A DNA stretch of 64,000 nucleotides from Acidobacteriota bacterium (GTDB lineage: Bacteria > Acidobacteriota > Terriglobia > Acidiferrales > UBA7541), in contig JABCZG010000016.1 of the NCBI GenBank assembly GCA_013289835.1, positions 45,039 to 109,038 on the forward strand, given 5' to 3'. The translations under genes and the position numbers were made by a program. Of the stretch, positions 8,243 to 17,600 are shown piece after piece. The notes below the pieces were generated by a model. That model ran no database searches, had not been told where the DNA came from, and saw only the letters and a program-made list of their open reading frames with translations. Within the stretch, counting starts at the first letter, position 1, and every line of letters begins with the position of its first letter.

Positions 8243-8407
8243 CACAGCCCACTCTTCCGCGCAAAAAGCCGCATTCGCAAATCCATTGTTTTCTATGTGC
8301 TGCGCACTCTTTCATTTTCCGTATCCTGTAAGTCCTGTATTTGACACTCTTACGAAAACACGGGGGTGTATACCAACTCTTCCCAATCTGGAACTGCAGG
8401 GGCCGTC

Positions 8408-8707
8408 TCAGGCGGCTTTCTGGAATCTGATTTTGGCGGTGTAGCCGAGAGCGTAGAGGACGCGCAGCAAGAGGTCGGTGGAGATGTCCTTGGTGTTGCG
8501 ATTCATGATCGCGGTAACACGAGTCCGCGACGTGCGCGCGAGGCGGGCGACTTGAGCATGCGTGAGGCTCTTGCGCTCGACGACGGCGATAATCTTTGCA
8601 TTGAGGTCGCTGCGCAGAGCGATTTCCGCTCCGTCCGCAGGAGTAAGGCCCAGCGCCTTGGCAAGCTCGGCGGCAGTACGAGTGACCGTGACCTTAGACT
8701 TTTTCAT
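8408..8707 (-). CDS. XRE family antitoxin, HigA-like
   Basis: A 99-aa protein with a Cro/C1-type helix-turn-helix at about residues 50-75 (LTHAQVARLARTSRTRVTAIMNR). Small XRE proteins encoded directly after a RelE/HigB-type toxin act as the DNA-binding antitoxin: they neutralise the toxin and repress the operon. The gene overlaps the toxin gene by 14 bp, which implies translational coupling. The order is toxin first, as in higBA. The residues after the HTH (STDLLLRVLYALGYTAKIRF) fit the family's usual C-terminal helices. Confidence 0.85.
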   Translation of the reverse strand: MKKSKVTVTRTAAELAKALGLTPADGAEIALRSDLNAKIIAVVERKSLTHAQVARLARTSRTRVTAIMNRNTKDISTDLLLRVLYALGYTAKIRFQKAA

Positions 8708-9026
8708 GGAGCATCTCCTTCAAGCGCTTCTTTCCCAAATCCAAATCTTGCTTCGGTGTCGCCTGGCTCTTCTTCACGAACGCGTGAAAAACCAGTATCC
8801 CTCGCGGCGACAGGCTGTAATAGAAAGCGCGATAAATTCCATGCCGGTCCCGGATTCGCAGCTCCGATACGCCAGGTGCCACCGAAGGCATCGGCCGCGA
8901 GACCGGCATGCCCAGCGAAGCGCCCTTTTGGAGGTCAAAGATGGCCTTGCCAAGCTCCCGCCTGACGCCATCCGGGAACAGCCGAATAGCTGCTATGGCC
9001 GCCGGATGGAAGAGCGCAGCCTTCAC
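8694..9026 (-). CDS. RelE/HigB-type (Gp49-like) toxin
   Basis: A 110-aa protein of the RelE/ParE fold group closest to phage Gp49-like HigB toxins, which usually cleave mRNA on the ribosome. Visible family features are LGKAIFDLQKG, a basic strand (SELRIRDRHGIYRAFYY), and the C-terminal FHAFVKKSQATPKQDLDLGKKR. It starts at GTG 9026 and overlaps the antitoxin start by 14 bp. Upstream, TGTCTC-ATATCC-GGGACA (9035-9052) is an imperfect palindrome that may be the operator. The pair sits in a repeat-rich interval between two CRTAC1 paralogues, consistent with mobile acquisition. Confidence 0.85.
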   Translation of the reverse strand: MKAALFHPAAIAAIRLFPDGVRRELGKAIFDLQKGASLGMPVSRPMPSVAPGVSELRIRDRHGIYRAFYYSLSPRGILVFHAFVKKSQATPKQDLDLGKKRLKEMLHEKV

Positions 9027-9105
9027 GGAGGTAGTGTCTCATATCCGGGACATAGGTTCAAGAGAAGATGGGCCTCCGTCGCGCGCGATGGAATCTAGTA
9101 ATTCG

Positions 9106-10905
9106 CTATTTCGATTTAGCCGGAGAGGACGCGGCACTGACCGGCGAGCCGGAGCCTTCCTTGAGCGTGTTAAAGGAATCGATGGCCGCGTTTCCAAAGC
9201 GCTCGACCAGGCCGCTGGGCCAGCGGACTTCGACCGAATCAATTTTCGTCGCGGCGCCGAGGCCGAAGTGCACGCGCATGTCGTTGTTGGAGATGTAGCT
9301 CGACCCGCTGCGCACCTCGTCCACGAAAATGCGCGCGCCGGCCTTCACCGCGATCTTGGCGCCGATGCCGTCGCGATTGGATTTGTACTTCTGTGACGCC
9401 GAGGAGGAAGAAAAAGCGCCAATCGTGCGAAACGCAATCCAATGATTGCCGTTGCGCACATCGTTGACCAAAAGAGATGGCGGAGCGTTCATGTTGCTGA
9501 CCACCGCGGACATGCGCCCATCATTCCACAAATCGCCGACCGCCAGCCCGCGCGAAGAACTCACCGTCGTGATTCCCGGTCCGGCATTGGCGGAAATATC
9601 GGTGAACGTTCCGTTGCCGTTGTTGTGATACAGAATTTTCGGCTCCCGGAAACTGCTGCCCAGGTGCTGGCTGTCCACTTCCGGATACACGTGACCATTC
9701 ACCAGCAGCAGATCGGGCCAGCCGTCATTGTCGAAGTCGAAAAACATGACGCCCCAGCCGAGATACTGAGTGTTCAAGCCGAAGCCGGCGGGAAACGTTT
9801 TGTCGTCAAACGTGCCATCGCCAACGTTGCGGTAAAGCGTGGAGGTATCATCGGAAAAATTTGTTTTGAATAGATCGAGCTTGCCGTCGCCGTCGTAGTC
9901 CGCAACGGTCGAACCCATGCCGGCCTGCTCGCGTCCGTCATCATTAAACGCCGCGCCGGAAACGACCGCGACATCGGTGAACGTCCCGTCATGATTGTTG
10001 TGATACAGAATGCTGGCCGTGCTGTCGCACGCAACGTAAATGTCCGGCCAGCCGTCGTCGTCATAGTCGAACGTGGAAACGCTGAAACCGTAATGCCCGT
10101 TGGTCTGGTCAATATGCGCTTTGGTGGTGACGTCCTCAAACGTGCCGTCGCCCCGGTTGTGATACAGAATATTTTTCCCCCACGGCAATCCGCGCGGGCC
10201 GCACATCACGGGAACGCCCTTCCACATGCACGAAGGCCGTTCACCGGGAGCCAGGGAGGTAGCCGAATCGTAGTCCACGTAGTTGGCGACCATTAGATCC
10301 AGTTTGCCGTCGCGGTCATAATCCACGAACGCGCAACCCGTGCCCCACGCTTTGCCGCTGCCGGCGACATGCGCTTTTTCGCTGACGTCCGTGAACGTGC
10401 CGTCGCCATTGTTGTGGTACAAAACATTTTTGCCGTAGTAGGTCACGTACAGATCTTCGAAGCCGTCGTTGTCATAATCACCGACACACACGCCCTGTCC
10501 CCATCCGGTGTGAGCAAGTCCGGCTTTTTCGGTCACGTCAGTAAATGTGCCGTCGTGATTGTTGTGATAAAGGTGGCTGGTTGGAGTTTTGTTGGAAGGG
10601 AGGGGCTGCAGCGTGGTGCCGTTCACGACGAAAATATCCGGCCAGCCGTCGTTGTCGTAATCGAAGATGGCCACGCCGGTGCCCGTCGTTTCGATAATGT
10701 ATTTTTTCGTGTTCTCGCCGCCGAAAATCACCGGTGCGGTGAGTCCGGCTTTTTGCGCGACGTCCGTAAAATGCGCGAGTGGCGCGGCGTTTGTAGATTT
10801 TAAAAGATCGGAACCTGCATCTTGCGGAGCGGCGAAATGCAGAGACAGCCAGGCAAGCGGCCCCAACAAACCGAGAACCCGAGGAAAGGAGAAAGGGAAA
10901 GTCAT
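9106..10905 (-). CDS. CRTAC1 family secreted protein (VCBS/FG-GAP repeats plus ASPIC/UnbV), second copy
   Basis: About 599 aa with a signal peptide (FPRVLGLLGPLAWLSLHFAAP). It has at least seven Asp-rich repeats (YDNDGWPDIFVVNG, YDNDGFEDLYVTYYG, YDRDGKLDLMVANY, YDDDGWPDIYVACD, YDGDGKLDLFKTNF, FDNDGWPDLLLVNG). The ASPIC/UnbV C-terminus carries RDGIGAKI, DEVRSGSSYISNND and VHFGLG. It is clearly paralogous to the gene at 6001, which faces it. The start is ATG 10905; an in-frame TTG precedes it directly. It is divergent from the secreted TPR gene at 11020, and CRTAC1 proteins often occur with TPR proteins. The role is unknown; extracellular or periplasmic calcium-dependent adhesion is a guess. 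Confidence 0.85.
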   Translation of the reverse strand: MTFPFSFPRVLGLLGPLAWLSLHFAAPQDAGSDLLKSTNAAPLAHFTDVAQKAGLTAPVIFGGENTKKYIIETTGTGVAIFDYDNDGWPDIFVVNGTTLQPLPSNKTPTSHLYHNNHDGTFTDVTEKAGLAHTGWGQGVCVGDYDNDGFEDLYVTYYGKNVLYHNNGDGTFTDVSEKAHVAGSGKAWGTGCAFVDYDRDGKLDLMVANYVDYDSATSLAPGERPSCMWKGVPVMCGPRGLPWGKNILYHNRGDGTFEDVTTKAHIDQTNGHYGFSVSTFDYDDDGWPDIYVACDSTASILYHNNHDGTFTDVAVVSGAAFNDDGREQAGMGSTVADYDGDGKLDLFKTNFSDDTSTLYRNVGDGTFDDKTFPAGFGLNTQYLGWGVMFFDFDNDGWPDLLLVNGHVYPEVDSQHLGSSFREPKILYHNNGNGTFTDISANAGPGITTVSSSRGLAVGDLWNDGRMSAVVSNMNAPPSLLVNDVRNGNHWIAFRTIGAFSSSSASQKYKSNRDGIGAKIAVKAGARIFVDEVRSGSSYISNNDMRVHFGLGAATKIDSVEVRWPSGLVERFGNAAIDSFNTLKEGSGSPVSAASSPAKSK

Positions 10906-11019
10906 CAATCTTAAATCATACTAAAGTCCGCGCTCGCGCCGGTCAACCAAGCGGCGAGGCCGCGGCGCGAATCCGGCGGGCGCGAGGCACGCACGCAAAC
11001 ATGCTAGTATTTTTGCTGA

Positions 11020-12837
11020 ATGTTTTTCGAGCCCTTGCGCGTGAAAATGTTTTCGTTCCATTTTCGGATGCATTTCTTTTTCGCTGGCGCGCTGATTTAT
11101 TTTTCTCTTTTCCCGTGCACCGCGCAATCGGGTAGCACTGCCCGCGCAGATGCCGCTGCTCAAGCGGAAGCTGCCTATGCGCAGGGAATGTCCGCGCTGC
11201 AAACCGGCGATCTCGTTTCCGCACGCGCTGCGTTCGAAAAAGTAGTACGGCTCGCGCCGCAAAGCCCGGAGGGACACAACTCGCTCGGGTGGGTGCTCCT
11301 CGCCCAGGGCGAAGTTGATTCGGCGATCGCCCAATTCCAGATCGCCGTGAAAGCGAAGCCTGATTTCATGCAGGCGCACATCAATTTGTCGAACGCGCTG
11401 GCGCGCAAAGGAGACGCGCCCGGCGCACTGCGCGAAGCGAAAGAAGCTGTGCGGCTGGCTCCGGACGATTCGGAAACGCATCGCACTTTGGGCCGTGCGC
11501 TCGATTTTTCCGGAGACCTCGACGGCGCCATCGCCGAGTTTCGACGCGCGATCGAGCTGGAACCGCAACGCGCGGAATTGCATGACGAAGTTGGGGCCTT
11601 GCTGGTGCAGAAATCTCGCCAGCAAGACGCTGCCGCCGAATTTTCCGAAGCCCTGCGCCTGCAGCCCAACTATGCACCGGCTCACTTGCATCTCGGTGTT
11701 TTGCTTTATCAAGAAAAATCCTTCGAAGCGGCCGCGCAACACCTTCAGATGGCCGTGCAACTCACTCCCGGGGATCCCGGCGCACATTTTTATTTCGCGC
11801 AAGTTCTGAAAAACGAAGGCGACAAAGAATCCGCGATTCGCGAGTTGCAAGCGTGCATTGCCTTGAAACCCGATTACTCCGACGCGCAAAACAATCTGGG
11901 TTTGCTGCTGCAGAACAGCGGCGAGATGGAATCGGCGGTCGCCGCATTTCGCGCAGCTGTGAAACAGCAGCCGGAGAATCCAGAAGTGCACAACAATTTG
12001 GGGCTTGCGTATCTGGAGACGGGTGATGGCAACGGAGCCATCGCGGAGTTTCGAACGGCGGTGCGGCTGCGACCGCAAGATAGTTCGTACAAAGGCAATC
12101 TGGGTGCCGCGCATCTGCAATTGTCGGACTTCGACGCGGCCATCGCCGATTTTCAAGAGGCGCTCAAGCTTTCGCCGCAAGATGCGACGCTGCATTACAA
12201 CTTGGGGCTGGCTTTTAAATTGAAGGAAAAATTTCCGGAGGCCATGGCGGAACTGCGCAAGGCTGCGGAATTGGATCCCGCGCAAGCGGACGCGCATTAC
12301 ACGCTTGGGGTGACGCTGTGGCAGCAGGGTGATTTCGCCGAGGCGGCGCAGGAACTTCGCGCGGCAATTCGTGCCAAGCCGGATTATGCCGAGGCGTATT
12401 ACACGCTCGGGACGGTGCTGAAACAGAAGGGCGATCTGCAAGACGCGGCGGCTGCGTTGCGGGAAGCCATTCGAATGCAGCCGGAATTTGCAGGCGCTCA
12501 CACCACGCTCGCCGCTGTGCTGCGGCAACTCGGCGACACGGGGGGCGCGGCCGCGGAAGGCCGCATCGGGGCGGAGATTGCAAAACAAAAAACCAGCGAG
12601 CAGGCCGCGCTCTTCGCGACGAATTTGGGCCGCCGCCTTTTCAATGCGGGAGACATCGAGGGGGCCATTTCGCAGTTTCGCGCGGCGATTAGTTCTTCTC
12701 CCAATTATGCAGCCGCGCATTTCGAGCTCGGAATGGCCTTGCGCCGGCAGGGCAAAACGGATGAGGCGCAGGAAGAGTTTCGAAGGGCTGCGGCGCTCGA
12801 TCCGCGGTTCACGCCACCGGCTTCCCCGAAGAAATAG
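11020..12837 (+). CDS. secreted TPR repeat protein
   Basis: Up to 605 aa: an N-terminal hydrophobic signal (FFAGALIYFSLFPCTAQS) followed by roughly fourteen 34-residue TPR units (for example AEAAYAQGMSALQTGDLVSA and VHNNLGLAYLETGDGNGAIA) spanning almost the whole protein. TPR superhelices hold protein partners, and no catalytic domain is visible. ATG codons at 11020, 11047 and 11068 all keep the signal peptide. A TAGTAT at 11005-11010, if it is the -10, would favour 11047. The gene is divergent from the CRTAC1 gene at 9106-10905, a pairing that suggests joint function at the cell surface. Confidence 0.82.
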   Translation: MFFEPLRVKMFSFHFRMHFFFAGALIYFSLFPCTAQSGSTARADAAAQAEAAYAQGMSALQTGDLVSARAAFEKVVRLAPQSPEGHNSLGWVLLAQGEVDSAIAQFQIAVKAKPDFMQAHINLSNALARKGDAPGALREAKEAVRLAPDDSETHRTLGRALDFSGDLDGAIAEFRRAIELEPQRAELHDEVGALLVQKSRQQDAAAEFSEALRLQPNYAPAHLHLGVLLYQEKSFEAAAQHLQMAVQLTPGDPGAHFYFAQVLKNEGDKESAIRELQACIALKPDYSDAQNNLGLLLQNSGEMESAVAAFRAAVKQQPENPEVHNNLGLAYLETGDGNGAIAEFRTAVRLRPQDSSYKGNLGAAHLQLSDFDAAIADFQEALKLSPQDATLHYNLGLAFKLKEKFPEAMAELRKAAELDPAQADAHYTLGVTLWQQGDFAEAAQELRAAIRAKPDYAEAYYTLGTVLKQKGDLQDAAAALREAIRMQPEFAGAHTTLAAVLRQLGDTGGAAAEGRIGAEIAKQKTSEQAALFATNLGRRLFNAGDIEGAISQFRAAISSSPNYAAAHFELGMALRRQGKTDEAQEEFRRAAALDPRFTPPASPKK

Positions 12838-12912
12838 AAAACCATCTGTTACGAAATTCCTTATGGGGAGCGGTTGCTGCTCTTAGGCAGGAATTCGTGC
12901 GTTCGAATGAGG

Positions 12913-14193
12913 CTATTGGGGACCCTTGCGCAACGCGACAAGCTCCGATTCCACGGGGACGCCGCGGGCGACTTTCACGCGGATGACAGCTTCAAACGGT
13001 TTGAGTTCGCCGGAATTCGAAACGGAGAGGCGCAAGAGCAGCTCCTCCAGAGAATTCTGCTGGCAGACGTATTCGACGGCGGCTTGCGTGCCGATGGTGG
13101 TGGCACCCGCCAGAATCAGGACCGAATGCGCAGGATTCAATCCGCGCTTCAAAGCCACGACGGAATAGTCTTCCGTGAGGTCGGCGTCCGGCGGAGAGGG
13201 GAAAAACTCCTTCTGCTCGCCCGATTCCGGGTGAAGATTAATGATCTCCATGGTGCCCATTCGCGAGCCAGAAGTGATTTGTTTGAAGGCGAATTCGCTG
13301 GTGTTGGGGATTTCGAGAAGCGTCAGGTTCTCCGAGGGCGAGCCGATGAAGATGAGATCGTTGTTCTTGGCGTCATCCAGAGAAAACAAGCTGCCGCGCT
13401 TGACGCGAATTTGCTGATGAAGTTTCGCGAATACGTTATCCAGCGCGTGCACCGCCAGGACTTCGCCGACTCCGGTGTAATGGTCCAGGATCGCAGTGCC
13501 GGAATCCTTGGCGCGATTGTAGTAGCGCATGCCCGTGTACGGCCGGCCAACAAATGCGCCATTACTGAAGATGACCCAGGGCTCCTGAGGTCCGGTGAGA
13601 AACCCCCGCCAGAAAATGTGAAACGCCACCGGCACATCCGAGCTGTCGCTGGTCAGCCGGGCCTCCGCAGTTTTGCGAGATAGAAAGCGGTCCGTGCCCA
13701 CGGCCACGACAGCAGCCAAGAGAACCGAAAGAACGAGGACGGCAGCGAACCATCTGTTGGAAGTCTGGCCATTTAGTGGCACACCCTCTGCCGCATCGTG
13801 AGAAGGTCCTGAGTGTTCGCGCCCTGGGCCTGGGCTCCGATGATGGAAGGTGAGGACATAATTGCCCTTGGGCATTTCAACCAAGATCGAATCATCGGCA
13901 CCCTCAGAGGCATAGTACTCCGCTAGCTTGGAGCGAAGGCGCCCCGCTTGGACGCGAACCATAGAATCGAGATGGGGGTCGAAGTCTTTCTGGCGTGCAA
14001 AGACCTCGGTCGCAATTTGGTACTCCTTTGGAGAGGTACCCGGATGGTCCAAGGAATGATTGGCGAGATAGCGCAAGAGTTTGCAGAGAGACTCCGAGCC
14101 ATGGAGCGTATGGCTACCAAGGAGTTTTTCGATTTGACCAAGATAATGGGCTCGTTCGGTCACGGGGACCACCGGGCGGCATTGTAACACCAA
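12913..14193 (-). CDS. membrane-anchored DNA-binding regulator (acidobacterial wHTH/TM type)
   Basis: About 426 aa. The N-terminal region (about 10-115) resembles the winged-helix-like segment found in many acidobacterial membrane regulators (LCKLLRYLANHSLDHP, KEYQIATEVFARQKDFDP, VRVQAGRLRSKLAEYY, MPKGNYVLTF). A single transmembrane helix follows at about 147-166, then a roughly 250-residue exported sensor-like domain without a recognised family. This ToxR/CadC-like layout would let a periplasmic signal act on DNA. The gene is divergent from the Oar-like receptor at 14601, a likely target. The frame opens at TTG 14193; GTG codons at 14190 and 14169 are alternatives, and none has a clear ribosome-binding site. 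Confidence 0.7.
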   Translation of the reverse strand: MVLQCRPVVPVTERAHYLGQIEKLLGSHTLHGSESLCKLLRYLANHSLDHPGTSPKEYQIATEVFARQKDFDPHLDSMVRVQAGRLRSKLAEYYASEGADDSILVEMPKGNYVLTFHHRSPGPGREHSGPSHDAAEGVPLNGQTSNRWFAAVLVLSVLLAAVVAVGTDRFLSRKTAEARLTSDSSDVPVAFHIFWRGFLTGPQEPWVIFSNGAFVGRPYTGMRYYNRAKDSGTAILDHYTGVGEVLAVHALDNVFAKLHQQIRVKRGSLFSLDDAKNNDLIFIGSPSENLTLLEIPNTSEFAFKQITSGSRMGTMEIINLHPESGEQKEFFPSPPDADLTEDYSVVALKRGLNPAHSVLILAGATTIGTQAAVEYVCQQNSLEELLLRLSVSNSGELKPFEAVIRVKVARGVPVESELVALRKGPQ

Positions 14194-14600
14194 GGTAACG
14201 TAGTGCGCATCTCTTTGGAAGACTGCGCTTTAAGTGCGGTAACCGTATCAGACCCCGAGAGACTATGCACGTCACTCAAAAAACTGATAGAACGCATCAT
14301 ATTTCTTCACCGCCCCCCGTTTGGGTGCTGGCTTCTCTGTTCACCGAGGGGTCAAAGAGTAAGGGTTACGGGGTGGCGAAGCGACAGAAGCTCGAGGAGT
14401 TTGGGGGAGCTTTTCGCAACGCGAACGTCGGTTCAGACGGTTGCCGTTTATTCCTAATCAAGTTGAAGTGTGCCTTGGTGTCTTTGACGACTGACCTAAG
14501 GGGCAATTGTCGCAGGACCCGACTGACGCGCGTGGCGGATGTTCCCGATATGCAGCGAGCGATTCGAATTTCGAAGAGTTTGGGTGCTTAGGAGAGTGTC
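14194..14600. other. 407-bp divergent intergenic region
   Basis: No credible gene is seen between the membrane-anchored regulator and the Oar-like receptor. GGAGAG lies seven bases before the receptor ATG. I see no convincing -35/-10 pair for either gene. The region is long enough to hold both promoters and the regulator's binding sites. Confidence 0.5.
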
Positions 14601-17600
14601 ATGAAAAAGCAAGCCATTCTGGGATGGGTCTTGGTTCTTTGCCTCGCGTTGGGATTCGGCGCGAGCACTTCCATGGGTCAAGCTGTGTTCGGGAGCATTA
14701 TCGGCACAGTGACAGACCCGCAGGGGAATGCCGTCGTTGGAGCCAAAGTAACTGTCACCTCGGTGACCAAGAGCTTTGCGTACGATACGACCACGAATGA
14801 AAGCGGGAACTACGCTGTCACGCACCTGATCCCTGACACTTACAAGGTCCATGTGGAAGCGCCGGGATTCAAAACCGTGGACGTTCCATCCGTTGCGGTT
14901 TCAGCCGACAACGGAGCTAACGTCAACGTGGAGCTTCAGGTTGGGGCTGTCACGCAAACCGTCGAAGTCACGGGCGAGATCCCGCAACTCCAGACGGACC
15001 GCGCCGACGTGGACGTGCAATTCAGCCAGAAATATGTGGAAGATTTGCCGGTCCTGAACCGCAACTTCACGAGTTTCGAATTGCTCACGCCGGGCACGCA
15101 GAAATTACCCGGTTTCAACCACGCGGCCACGGAAAATCCGCAGGGTAGCGGACAGATCGAAGTAAATGGCCAGCATTTCAGCGGCGTCGGCTATCAGCTG
15201 GACGGTACGGATAACCAAGATCCCATCTTGGGGATTATCGTGGTGAACCCGAACCTAGACGCCATTACGGAAACTAAATTCGCAGCTCAGGATTACGACG
15301 TAGAGGCTGGCAAGGCGATCGCTGGGCTGGTTACGGTGCAGACGAAGTCCGGGTCAAACCAATTTCACGGCACGGGCTTTTATTTTTACCGCAATAGCGA
15401 CCAGCAGGCGCGCGATCCCTTCACCAACAAGCCGGGAGTGCCTCTCGCGCCCGCCACGTGGAAGCAGTTTGGGGGTTCTGTTGGCGGCCCCATCATCAAG
15501 GATAAGTTGTTTTTCTTTGGTGATTATCAGGGTACGAAGCAGATTCAAGGCATCACGAACCAGTACAACGTTCCGACTACGGAAGTCGATCAGACTTGTA
15601 ACCCGATGACGAACGCGCAGAGCGATACGCCTGGTTATTGTAACTTGTCCCAATATGCTAACGCTTACGGACCGCCTGTAGGCGGGGTGCCCAGCGGGCA
15701 AATTTATAATCCCAACACCGGCAACCCCTTGACGGGTGGGGGGCGTACTCCTTTCTGCGGGCCGACATCCACGCCTGGGAATTGCGTCGGCGCAGGCAAT
15801 CTTATCCCCATTGGCATGATTAGCCAGAATATTGGTAACGTTTTGGCGCTGTTCCCGGCGCCAACGGTTTCCTGCGGCACGCCGGCGACAGCCACCTGCC
15901 TGACCAACAACTACGTGGCGACAGGTTCGGGGCCCTTTAATCAGTATTCATTCGATACCCGCGAAGACTGGAGCGCCCCGCATGGTATTCAAGTTTTTGG
16001 GCGGTTCAGCCTGGACTACTTCAATTTGTCAGGTAAGGGCGGCCTCGGTGCGCTGGGCAGCGCGGGTTTTGGACCGGGAACCTTAAACGGAATGTCAACC
16101 AATCACGACTATAGCGTGGCCGGTGGGTTCACGAAATCCTTCGGCGCAAATTTGCTCACCGATTTCCGTATCGGGTGGTTCCAATACAATCCGATAACCG
16201 CTTACTCCGACGCCAGCCAAACGCCCATGACGAATTTCGGTTTTCCCGGGCTGAATATCGCCGGGCAGACGGATACAAATGGCCTTTCCGGCTTCCTCTT
16301 CACCAACAATGGCGGAAATGGCTTTAACGGCGCCTTGGGCAATACCGGTGGCGGCACATACGCCTTTGGCAACGGTCTGGACGCCGCCCGCTGCAACTGC
16401 CCGCTAACGGAAAGAGAACGGCAAATCCAGTTTGTAAACAACTGGACGTACATCAAACGAAATCACACTTTCAAGTTTGGCGCGGACATCCGTTACGCCA
16501 GCAACCTTCGCGTGCCTAGCGACCAGAGCCGTTCTGGCCTTTTGTACTTCGACCAGCTCAATACAGGAAATAACGGCGCCTTCGGATTGGGTATCGGTAC
16601 ATTCTTGCTTGGGGATGTTTCTCAATTCCAGCGCTTCGTCAGCAGCAGCACGAACGCCGTCGGCCACCAGTATCGGACCTTCTTTTATGGCCAAGACTCT
16701 TGGCGCGTCAACCCCAAGTTGACGCTCACAGGCGGTGTGCGGTGGGAGATTTATACCCCCGAGTCTGTTGCCGCCAAGGGTGACGGAGGGTTCGCCGACT
16801 TGCAGGAAGGCCTGCTCCGCGTTGCCGGCTTCGGTAACATCGGGCTGAACGGCAACGTTCAGAACACTTTGCATGCCTTTGCTCCGCGGTTTAGTCTTGC
16901 GTACCAACTCGATTCGAAAACGGTACTTCGCATGGGTTACGGCCGCAGCTTTGACCTTGGAGTATTTGGTTCCAACTTCGGCCATGCCGTGACACAGAAC
17001 CTGCCGGTCCTTGCGGCGCAAGACATCGCGGACGCGAATATCAATCCGGCCGCAGCCAACAATCGCAGTGCCGTTTTCAACCTGGGTGTGGGTCCGCCTG
17101 CATATAACTTCGCCCCGCTTCTCAGCGATATCGGCGCAGGGACTCCTGCGGGCACGCTACCCTTGCTTGGTCCAGACGGCACAGCGTCTCCTTATATACG
17201 CCCGACCATCCAGAGACTTCCCACTGTTGACCAGTGGAACGCGACGGTGCAGCGTCAGATCACGCCGACCCTGAACCTTACCGTGGGTTACGTCGCCAAT
17301 AAAGGAACACACGTGTTCGCTGGCACTGGCCCGAACTACAACATCAACCCAATTGCGGTGGGCCCAGGTACTGATGTTGTGCAATTAGGTTCGGGGGGGC
17401 AGGGGGTTGCGCCAGGATTTACTGGCACGCAGAATCCGAACGACCGACGACCGTTCAACCTGAACGGCGTTCCCTTGTTTCAGTATCCAGGATCTACTTT
17501 CACCACGGCCGGCGGCGCTGTGCTTCCCACGCCGGCGTGTTGCGCAGTCGACCTCGGCAACTATTTTGGCAATGACGCCAACAATGAATACGAATCGCTG

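Larger units (their letters stand above)
7858..8407. other. gene-free, repeat-rich interval between the CRTAC1 gene and the TA pair
   Basis: No credible coding region is seen in about 550 bases. The interval holds a 69-bp inverted repeat (7862-7930), a good sigma70-type promoter (7991-8019), a duplicated CCTTTGTTTT motif (8130-8139 and 8171-8180), two adjacent hairpins (8199-8242) and two similar modules of the form TTTGACA...GGGGG...GTAT (from about 8178 and 8340). Short open frames here (from 8008 and 8061) have no recognisable product and read across the hairpins. Confidence 0.6.

Noticed and set aside
8341..8374. Second plus-strand promoter TTGACA...TATACC
   Set aside because: The spacer is 22 bp, too long for sigma70.
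10921..12720. 599-aa minus-strand open frame opposite the TPR gene
   Set aside because: Its composition (Arg/Leu/Phe repeats with a 34-residue period) mirrors the TPR repeats read backwards, and the plus-strand TPR protein is unmistakable.
12838..12912. Terminator hairpin between the convergent TPR and regulator genes
   Set aside because: Only weak, interrupted pairing (GAGC...GCTC) with no T tract is visible.
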